A stretch of 64,000 nucleotides of DNA from Alopecurus myosuroides (taxonomy: Eukaryota > Streptophyta > Magnoliopsida > Poales > Poaceae). Of the stretch, positions 56,596 to 64,000 are shown one piece after another; the stretch's first letter is position 1, and each line of letters opens with the position of its first letter. The stretch covers positions 271,021,092-271,085,091 of the forward strand of contig CM054062.1 in the NCBI GenBank assembly GCA_028641055.1. Direction: 5' to 3'. The translations under genes and the position numbers were made by a program. Under the pieces are notes generated by a model that searched no databases, had not been told where the DNA came from, and worked only from the letters and a program-made list of their open reading frames with translations.

Positions 56596-57726
56596 CTATC
56601 GCGGCACAGCGAGCTGTTTCGCGGTGACAGCCGGGTCGTACACCTGCATCTGCCTGTCCTTGCCGGAATGCCCACTCCGGCTTCTCTCACGGCTAGGATG
56701 CGGAGATGAAGCCTGATCGTTAGATCTGGCCACATGCGAGTGCACCACCTGAGAAGCTCCAGCACCCGGGTTGGCTTTTCGGAACTCCTCGTTCTGCCTA
56801 GCCGCCTCTAGCACCAACTCGTTCAGCCTCTCCTGCTGCCTAACGCGCGCGTCGCCAACTAGATGCGGCAACTCGGCAGCTACGGCTTCAGCAGCTCTAA
56901 GTGTCTTGGCGGGTGTGATGTATCTGGGTCTAGTGGAGGTGTTTGCGGTGGCGGACTGACTGGGAGCCTCTACAACTGTTGCCATCTCGGCGCCTAGGTT
57001 GCGATGCGTAGCACCTACTTTGCTAGCTCTCCTAACAACTGGTGTGAAACCGTGAGCCTTGTTGTACTCAAGCTGATCTAAGCTAAGCTCTAGCCTAATC
57101 TTTTCCAACTCCGCCTGCTCAGCGAGTAGCTCCTGGCGCTGCCGGTCGAGCTGCGCCTTCATGGTCAGGAGCTCGAGGTCAGTGGGAGGTGGCATACCCG
57201 TCCGCGCAGCAGACGCAGGGATCGTCGGAGTAGTGGAGAGCGGAAGGTTGCACTCCTTCTCGTAAGGCTTGTGCGTCTTCCCGCCAGCACTAGAGCCAGC
57301 AAGATCCTCGACGACAGCCGCAGCGGTAGCAGCTGCGCCCTTCCCGGCGTCCGCAGCCAGGCCAGCTACCATCACCTCCGCAACGTTCGCGGAGCGGCCC
57401 AGCGGCCTCCCGCGTGCGGTGATAACGGCAGGTGGATCCTCCACATCATGCACCAGCTCGGGGTACTTGCGGTCGATGACGGTGGCGACGTAGACGAGGT
57501 GCGCGCCGAAAGAAAGCACCGTGCCTCCCTCCGGCATGGCCCTGCCGCCGAAATCGCCAGCGTTGTCGGTGACGAAGTCGAAGGAGCCGAATCTGTGGAC
57601 GAGGCCGCAGACCACGCGCTCTCCGGTAGCAGAAATCGATCCCGTCCGAACGGTAACTCCAGCCAGCGCCGCTGGTTGCCCCACGGTGGGCGCCAACTGT
57701 CGTGGTGGTGTCACGGCAGATGCCAT
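56596..57726 (-). pseudogene. Tat gag N-terminal region, open into the LTR
   Basis: This 376-codon frame begins with an ATG inside the 5' LTR (57726-57724) and runs through the primer site, which encodes LAPTVG. The first part is Ala/Gly-rich. A coiled-coil-like segment follows (LLTMKAQLDRQRQELLAEQA, ELEKIRLELS). It ends at TAG 56596-56598, after which the capsid frame continues. The true start could also be a later Met (for example MPEGGTVLSFGAHLV or MPPPTDLELLT). Confidence 0.7.
57678..57695 (-). other. Tat primer-binding site
   Basis: On the - strand TGGCGCCCACCGTGGGGC lies two bases after the LTR end ACGACA. TGGCGCC-type sites of this form are usual in Tat elements of grasses. I leave the tRNA species open. 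Confidence 0.85.
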
Positions 57727-58572
57727 AGGATGGCTAAAGATGTGGGGACGAAGGACGCTGGAGGCGCTCGGGAGGGATCACGCGACGAGTAGACGCGTGA
57801 AGGATGAAACAAGCACTGCAAACAACACGATCTACCCAGGTTCAGGGCCCTCGTGAGGAGGTAAAACCCCTACTCCTGCCTTTCTCTCTGTATTTTGATG
57901 TCACACCGAGTAGCCACAGTACAACGGTTCTTGCTACCGAGTAGCCACTCTTCTCTCTACCAGATGAACTAGGTCAAGAATCTCTACGTAGTGCGCGATC
58001 TAGGTCAGCATCCCTCGCGCAGGAGGGGGCAGGGCACCTTATATACTCGGTGCCCTGCCGGATACAGCCAAATACAAACAGATGTCGACATGGTGTGCAC
58101 ACCGTCCTTCTTCCGAGTTCCCGCTGACAGCTTTGGCTTCTAGATTTGTCCCGGTGCGGAAAGTCGTTGGGCAAAACCAAGTGTTCAGTCTGTTATCACT
58201 ATGGCGAACACAGAGTAGGTCCCCCCTATCCTGCGACGCCCTGCTGACACACTGTCGCTGTCAGGCACGCCGTCCTCAGATGAATAGTGCTGTGAATAGT
58301 GCCAAGTACGGACCCGGGATACGCGGGATTCGGTGTCAGAACGACTCCTTTGACTTCTGGCCCGAGTAGGTTCCCGCCATTTCTACTCGGACTAGCTCTT
58401 CTATTCGGAGGAGCACAACTCTCTTGATTTATCCTTCTGGCTGTCTAGGTGTAAGACCGGGTAGCAGTCGACCGGGTAGCGAGTACCAGGTAGCCAGCTA
58501 CTCGGCCAAACATCCCTTCTGATCTTGCCTTTAGCACTTGCCTTTACCCTACTCGGGGGTAACCCCCCGACA
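57698..58572 (-). repeat. Tat 5' LTR
   Basis: This is the promoter-bearing LTR, nearly identical to the 3' copy (about 12 substitutions or single-base gaps by hand count, mostly transitions). The palindrome with TATA lies at 58030-58057. Transcription would run toward lower coordinates into gag. Confidence 0.95.
58030..58057 (-). promoter_or_regulatory. Tat LTR TATA box inside a palindrome (5' copy)
   Basis: Same arms CAGGGCACC / GGTGCCCTG and loop TTATATACTC as in the 3' LTR. In the - direction TATATAAGG is about 350 bp before the LTR end, a normal TATA position. Confidence 0.78.
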
Positions 58573-59360
58573 GAGATGCAAGGGCGGTATTATCGGACGG
58601 CGTCCGGTAGTACCGGGTGAAGCAATAAATGCTCCAAACGGTCAGATTCGTGGGATGGGTATAAATAGCCCATCCCCTTCTTCCCAAAGATCTAGTTCGT
58701 CCAAAGCATTCAAGTGCATTTATTAAGCTCACCAAAACTTCAATTACTCCCAATCCCTCCACCCAAACTTGTTGATTCTTGGAGGATTGAAGGAGAAGGC
58801 TCCAATCTACATCTCCACCAAGTTGTTCTTCATTTCCCCCCTCATTCACTTGAGGGATCTAGTCTAGGTTTCCTTGTGGGGAACCTAGACACCATTGCTA
58901 CTCTTGGATTCGTTGTGATTGTTGGGAGCCCCCAATTTGGTTGTGTGTGTGTGCCCCAAGATTGTTGTAAAGGATTCGATTCCCGCCTCAAAGGGGATCA
59001 ATAGTGGAAGGTGGACTAGGCCTTCTTGGCAGGGTTCATCGGAGAATAGGGTGAGGTCTTTGTGGCGTTGAGTAGGCCTTTGTGGCGAAACTCATACCCC
59101 TCCAATGAGACGTACTCCCTTAACAAGGAGGAACTCTGAATTACATCGTGTCTCCGTGTGCTTCATATCGGTTACCTCGTTCCCTTCCCCTTTACTTGTG
59201 CTTGTATTGTATTTATTGTTCTTCTTGTCATATAGGTAAATTCACCGTAGTTACATTATCTAGAGAATTTACCTTTGTGTCAAGCCTAATCTTGAAGAAA
59301 AATTAAAATTGGCCGTAGCACCTATTCACCCCCCCTCTAGGTGCCCACACTATACGTTCA
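58573..59360 (+). repeat. Copia 5' LTR, right part
   Basis: After the GAGAT duplicate (58573-58577) the copia LTR resumes, with more TACCGG words (58586-58616). Its promoter TATAAATA is at 58660-58667. It continues to CCCCCCCTCTAGGTGCCCAC and ends TACGTTCA at 59360. The last 250 bp match the LTR remnant at 27299-27547. Confidence 0.85.
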
Positions 59361-59361
59361 A

Positions 59362-59374
59362 TTGGTATCAGAGC
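59362..59374 (+). other. Copia primer-binding site (initiator tRNA-Met)
   Basis: TTGGTATCAGAGC begins two bases after the LTR end; it is the standard initiator tRNA-Met site and proves this is the 5' LTR. Confidence 0.93.
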
Positions 59375-59413
59375 TCGGTTCTTATATCGGGCTTAACCGC
59401 TTAAGAGTTTAGT

Positions 59414-60812
59414 ATGGATGGTGATACGGTTGTCACCGATACCACGGCACAAGTCACTATGGATGATCTCAAGGAATTGAAAAATTCCTTGACCTCATCC
59501 ATGGAGGGCAAAATGGATGAGTTGCGAACACTCGTGTTGCAATTCATGAAAGCCAAGGAATCGGAGACCTCCACTTCATCTCCTTCGGATGAAAATCCGG
59601 AGGGTGCCAAGAATGGGGCTAATGGTGAACCACCTAAAGATGCCTCCGCTAAAAACTCCACCCATAAGGGTATGAAAGGAAAAGGATATTACCAACTCCG
59701 TCGAGGGGCACTACTCTCCCGATCCTTCTGTCCCACACCCTTACATAATTTCTAGAGGAGAACCTCCTAAAATTGATGCACATTCTTTTGGTGAGTGGCA
59801 ATATTACATGGAAACTCACTTGAACTCTTCTTGTATTGAACTTTGGAGGGTCACTCGAGATGGATACAAGCCACATGACCCCAAGAACTTGACAAGAAGA
59901 GAATCCGTATATTTTCAACTCAACTACACTGCCTTGTCCATCATTCAACAAGTTGTGGGTCCAAACCACATGCCTCATCTTCAACAATATTCCACCGCCA
60001 AGGTAACATGGGACGCTCTTGTCGTCATGTTTGTGGGCAATGAGAGCATGCAAAGGAATAGTTATGATACCTTGAGCAATGAAGTCGAAGGATTCTATAT
60101 GCATGATGGTGATAATCATGAAGATATGTACCAAAGGCTCAAGACTCTTGCCACCGCATTCAACAATGTTGGTGCCAAGTATAGTGATGATGCATGGATC
60201 AAGAGGAAGTACATAATTGCTCTTATGCCTTTTGAGCCCACGGACTTGAAGAGCCTTCAAGGAAGACATGACTTTGAATCTTTGACCTCAACCCAAGTGA
60301 TGCAAGAAATGTGCTCCTACCAAGTGCAAACTAGGAATACTCTTGACAACCGTGCTAGAGCCATGAGAATGCACAAAGGAGCATCCATTGCTTTGAAGGC
60401 CAAGGTTGTGTCAAGGGAGGTTGATTATCAAGAATCTTGCATTGAGGACTTGGCTCCTTTGAAGGATCAAGAATATGACCCCGTTCTCAAATATTTCATT
60501 GCTCTTGCCTTGCATAAGTTTTGCAAGAATCCATCCAAGGCCAAGGCATATGTTGAGGGGAAGACCAAGTCTAGCTATGGCAAAGAAGGGACTCAAAGAG
60601 TGACGACTTGCTACAATTGTCAAGACAATCACCATTTCATTGCGGAGTGCCCATTTGAGAATAGGGAACATCATGGTGGAAAACTTATTCGCAAGGACAA
60701 GTCGAAGGTTGAGTACAAGAAGCCTCATTTCAAGAGGAAACCCTTCAAAAAGAAGTATCCCACCAAGTTTGTGCTAGTGACTCAAGAGGAATATGATTCC
60801 GGAAGTGACTAA
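59414..60812 (+). pseudogene. Copia gag (broken)
   Basis: The ATG at 59414 opens MDGDTVVTDTTAQVTMDDLK. A frameshift near 59690-59700 moves the reading to the frame that contains 59808-60812. Capsid phrases of the UBN2/gag type follow: AKVTWDALVVMFVGNESMQR, EGFYMHDGDNHEDMYQRLKT and ALMPFEPTDLKSLQG. The zinc knuckle CYNCQDNHHFIAEC (Cx2Cx4Hx4C, near residue 270 of the second frame) is intact. A basic tail (FKRKPFKKKYPTKF) precedes a TAA at 60810-60812, after which the line continues with EEEGSTSELEALAISS, so that stop is a mutation. Confidence 0.85.
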
Positions 60813-61919
60813 GAAGAGGAAGGATCCACAAGTGAGTTGGAAGCTCTTGCTATTTCTTCAACTCCTTCATCCTCACCACTCTTTGAATCCCCCAATGAGA
60901 ACCTTCCTCAACAAAATGCCAAGTGATTCATGGCCTATTCCTCGGAGGTATCACCTTCTCTCAACTCTAAGACTCCAAATGAATTGAATAACAATGTTAG
61001 TCTTAGAGTAGAAGATGAAATTGCCTCCTTCGATCGTTTTATGTATAACGTGCAAGGAGAGACTAATAAGTACTTTGATCTCCTCATGAGCCAATTGGGA
61101 GAGGCCCATCAAGCTCTTGAGAATAAAGGTGAGATTGAAAGAAGAGATGCGGATGAAAAGGCATCTCTCTCTATGACCCTTGAGGAAGAGCACGAGGGTC
61201 GAGTTTCTCTTGAGGAGGAACTTGAATATATTGAAGAGTCACATAATGAACTTGATGCTAAAATCACTAAAGAACATGACCTTGCAATTGCTAAATATAA
61301 GAAAGCTAAAATGGATAAGGTTGAGTTTGGGGTTGGTCATGATAAACTAACCGAGGAGTTTGAGAAGCTTACCAAGGCCCACAAAGCCTTAGAGAGTGAA
61401 CACTCTACTCTCGAAGAGTTAGATGAACAACTTCAAACTAAACTCAATAAATTCAATGTACCTAGTACCTATACTTGTTCTTGTGATCATGAAAATATTA
61501 TTTAGGAGAATGCTAGGTTGAAGGAATATCTAGTAAGGCTCAAGGGCAAAAGTCCATGTGTTGAGAAGGTGGTGGCCTCTAAGCCACAGGTGGTATCCAA
61601 GCCACAAGTGGTTGATCCTAGACCACAAGTGGGCAATCAAGGTCTTGGCTATGTTTCCAAGAAGACAAAAAAGAACAAGAAGAAGAAGAACAAGAAGAAG
61701 GCCAAGCCTGCACAAGCTAGCAATGTTGTCTCGAGTGGTGTTGTCATTAGGGACAACACTCCTCGTAGCATCCCCGCGGGAACTAACAATCCACACCATT
61801 TCTTATATGTTGATTATTATGGCGTTGTGCAAGCTAAATATGTTGGTCCTATTGAAGGTTTAATTGACTATACTATTTGGGTCTCAAATACCCTTGTTGC
61901 TAACGTGAGGGGACCCTAG
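60813..61919 (+). pseudogene. Copia gag coiled-coil extension
   Basis: The line continues past a TGA near 60924 into a frame with DEIASFDRFMYNVQGETNKY and a long charged helix (EELEYIEESHNELDAKITKE, KLTEEFEKLTKAHKALESEH), a likely coiled coil. A TAG at 61503-61505 interrupts it, then ENARLKEYLVRLKGKSPCVE, a Lys-rich patch (KKTKKNKKKKNKKK) and a typical pre-protease text (HHFLYVDYYGVVQAKYVG). Extensions of this type occur in SIRE/Maximus elements. Confidence 0.72.
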
Positions 61920-61939
61920 TCGGGTCCTAACTCTAGTCA

Positions 61940-62487
61940 ATGATCTCTTGCAGGACTATGCTTCCGGTGTGTCTAAATGGATAATTGATAGTGGATGCAC
62001 TAATCATATGACCGGAAGCAAAGAACTTGTGACGGAGCTGCTCCCAAATACAAATGATGCGTCCGTCACCTATGGAGACAAGTCTAAGTCTAAGGTAATG
62101 GGCTTCGGCAAGGTTGTGATTGCTCCCTATGTCACTATCGTGGATGTCATGCTTGTCGAATCCCTTGGATTCAATTTACTTTCAGTTCGTTCTCTTGGGA
62201 AGATGGGTTTCTCTGTCTTCTTTGATGAAAATGTTGTGGTCCTTTTGAGGAGCAAGACTCTTGACGTCGCATACGTGGGACATGTCGAAAATAAGTTGTT
62301 TGTGGTGGACTTTTCGAAGTCCGCCAACTCTGAAGCGATGTGTATTTTTTGGAAAGGCGGACGTGGGGTGGTTGTGGCATCGCCGCTTATCCCATGTCAA
62401 CATGAGAACTTTGCTAAGTCTGCACAAAGGTGGCCTTATCCTTGGACTAAAATAAAATATTTCCTTTTCCAAAGATCGCGTTTGTAG
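61940..62487 (+). pseudogene. Copia protease region
   Basis: VSKWIIDSGCTNHMTGSKEL carries the copia protease site (D-S-G, D about residue 14). SYGDKSKSKV-like text, then FGKVVIAPYVTIVDVMLVES, LGFNLLSVRSLGKMGFSVFF and NKLFVVDFSKS lead into the pre-integrase region. A frameshift near 62345-62370 ends the correct frame, and the integrase zinc finger continues in another (62261-62455). Confidence 0.85.
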
Positions 62488-63120
62488 GTCGTGTGTTGAA
62501 GGAAAGATGCATGATGCCCCTCACAAGAGAAAGACCATTATATGATCAAAGAGGATTTTGGAGCTTATCCATGTTTATCTCTTTGGTGCCATGCCCGAGG
62601 CAAGTCTTGGGGGCAGGAAGTATTGCTTGGTGATTGTCGATGACTATTCAAGATACACTTGGGTTCATTTGACCCAACAAACTATCATCGAATTCTCCAA
62701 CCAAGTGCAACGTCAACACAATGTTCAAATCATGGCTATTAAGAGTGACAATGGCTCCAAGTTCGAGAACTACACATTGAATGAATTCCTTAGTGATGAG
62801 GGTATTCGTGATCAATATTCCGCTACATACACCCCTCAACAAAATGGTGTAGCCGAAAGGAAGAATCGAACTCCATTGGATATGGCAAGGACCATGTTGG
62901 CGGAGTATTCTTCTCCCCAATATCTATGGGTCGAGGCCATATCCACCGCATGCCACTCCTCCAACCGACTCTACATACGCAAGGGCTTAGACAAGACTCC
63001 ATATGAGATCCTCACCGGCATCAAACCCAACGTCTCCTACTTCTGTGTTTTTGATGTTAAAATGCCTCAAGAAGCCATAGGAAGGATGGGTGTGGGATTT
63101 TCCGCCCCATTGAGGGACAC
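62371..63120 (+). pseudogene. Copia integrase (broken)
   Basis: The zinc finger start WLWHRRLSHVNMRTLLSLHK and the later CxxC text (CRSCVEGK) lie in a shifted frame. The core from 62558 has D in LVIVDDYSRYTWVH, D in IKSDNGSKFENYTLNEF and E in QQNGVAERKNRT, so the three catalytic acids are present. It continues MARTMLAEYSSPQYLWVEAI and LTGIKPNVSYFCVF, after which relatives carry about 60 more residues (the CFILNKGTRLGKF-type stretch). Here that stretch is missing and text jumps to KMPQEAIGRM, indicating a deletion near 63055. Confidence 0.85.
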
Positions 63121-64000
63121 CTTATGGAAACTCGAGAAGAACTATGCTCTACTCAAGTGGAGCCCTCCTCTACAATAGAAGAACAAGCCAATGAGCCAAG
63201 TGTTGCACCTTCCGAAGAACATGTTCAAGACCCTCCTCTTCTTGACAAAGTTACTATGCAAGATGCAACCACTCCTATCATTCAATCTAGTCAAGGTCAA
63301 GGCCAAGATCAACCTTCTTCATACTCCCCTCCTCAAGTTGATTCAAGTGTTGATGATGATGATGATGATGATGATGATCAAGGCCAACAAATTGGTCAAG
63401 ATGGGGACCCATATGATCAAGATGATCACGTGATTCCTCCTCACAATAATGAGGAGAACGAAGCCCGTTGTGCTAGAAGGATTAGAAGAGGTTTGAAGCG
63501 TATTGATGCTTCCGACAACAAAGTCTTGGAAGATGTTCAAGCTAGAAGATACACAAGAAAGCAATTGGCAAACTTTAGTGAGCATCAAGTATTTGAAGCT
63601 CTTGAGGACTCCGATTGGGTGGAAGCTATGCATGATGGGCTCAATAACTTTGAGCGCAATAAAGTTCAGAAGCTATTTGAGAAGCCTAAGGATTGACACA
63701 ATCTTGTGGATATTCAAGAACGAGCAAGATGAGGATGGTATTTTCATAAGGAACAAGGCAAGATTGGTGGATCAAGGCTACACTCAAGTGGAAGGCATTG
63801 ACTTTGATGAAACCTATGCTCCTATGGCTCATCCTTCTTGCATATGCATCTTCGCATAATTTAAAATTGAAACAAATGGATGTCAAAATTGCTTTTCTAA
63901 ATGGCCCACTAAAAGAGGAGATATATGTTAAGCAACCTCCGGGGTTTGAGAACCTCAACTTCCCTAACCATGTCTACAAGCTCTATAAGGCACTCTATGG
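63121..64000 (+). pseudogene. Copia IN-RT linker and RT start, cut by window end
   Basis: The linker frame 63124-63696 is acidic with a GAT microsatellite coding for an Asp run (63351-63380), then ARCARRIRRGLKRIDASDNK and FEALEDSDWVEAMHDGLNNF, the lead-in to copia RT. After a frame change near 63696 RT reads GIFIRNKARLVDQGYTQVEG, then IDFDETYAPMA and, again shifted, LKQMDVKIAFLNGPLKEEIY and VKQPPGFENLNFPNHVYKLY. The YVDD box lies beyond the window. Confidence 0.85.

Larger units (their letters stand above)
43435..58572 (-). mobile_element. Tat-lineage Ty3/gypsy element with antisense gene
   Basis: The element is 15,138 bp on the - strand with LTRs of 876 and 875 bp and a perfect GAGAT duplication (43430-43434, 58573-58577). 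In element order: 5' LTR (58572-57698), primer site, gag, protease, RT, two RNase H domains, integrase, then an opposite-strand spliced gene (45003-50118), a polypurine tract and the 3' LTR. A second, archaeal-type RNase H after the first and extra ORFs near the 3' end are known Tat features. I count about 12 differences between LTRs (about 98.6% identity), so insertion is recent (roughly 0.5 million years at 1.3e-8 per site per year). Despite this, gag-pol has several stops, so it probably moved with help in trans. Confidence 0.92.
42851..64000 (+). mobile_element. SIRE/Maximus-like copia element, split and degenerate
   Basis: A Ty1/copia element on the + strand running past the window end. 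Its 5' LTR is in two parts (about 42851-43434 and 58578-59360) around a Tat gypsy insertion. Then come an initiator-tRNA-Met primer site, gag with a zinc knuckle, an extra coiled-coil region, protease, integrase and the start of reverse transcriptase. The protease-integrase-RT order identifies copia; the long gag with a coiled-coil extension suggests the SIRE/Maximus lineage. All coding parts carry stops or frameshifts. The left border (TGATGTTTGTTGACAAC) is my best estimate, since the 3' LTR is not in view. Confidence 0.85.

Overview
The window is grass nuclear DNA (Poaceae; probably a large-genome pooid, which is an inference from the families present and not proven). Most of it is nested LTR retrotransposons around one intact host gene. 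Stowaway-type MITEs, Athila, Tat and SIRE-like elements, 5-bp target duplications and GT..AG introns all fit a plant chromosome.

Left nest (1-27547). The outer element is an Athila-type Ty3/gypsy copy on the + strand (2183-27298): tRNA-Asp-like primer site, split gag, broken pol, a coiled-coil ORF after pol, polypurine tract and a 1.5-kb 3' LTR. It lies inside the LTR of a SIRE-like copia element, of which only the last 249 bp remain (27299-27547). Its gag is split by a second element on the - strand (4069-18979) with a perfect TCACT duplication. That second element has 5.9-kb LTRs around only 3.05 kb of internal sequence, the layout of a LARD. A third LTR-like sequence (1-2182), cut by the window edge, interrupts the Athila 5' LTR. 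LTR divergence by eye (about 10% Athila, 3-6% LARD-like) agrees with the nesting order.

Middle (27548-42850). Unclassified repeats come first, then a possible F-box gene fragment (30287-30540, - strand). Next are two poly(A)-tailed retroposons about 0.9 kb long, each with its own 10-11 bp target duplication (32048-33006 and 33392-34304). They are followed by a three-exon, 598-codon gene on the - strand (40594 to 34984) for a GT8 xylan glucuronosyltransferase of the GUX type. Its long second intron holds Stowaway MITEs, and its promoter has a TATA box.

Right nest (about 42851-64000). A degenerate SIRE/Maximus-like copia element, open at the right edge, has its 5' LTR split by a young Tat-lineage gypsy element on the - strand (43435-58572; GAGAT duplication; LTRs about 98.6% identical). 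The Tat gag-pol carries several nonsense codons and one frameshift. Between its pol and its 3' LTR it carries an eight-exon gene in the opposite orientation (45003-50118, + strand) with its own TATA promoter. All seven introns are GT..AG and phase-consistent across 1403 codons, with one premature stop. This antisense spliced accessory gene is the most notable object in the window.

All coordinates, splice sites and divergence estimates were read by hand. Family names come from recognised motifs; no database was searched.
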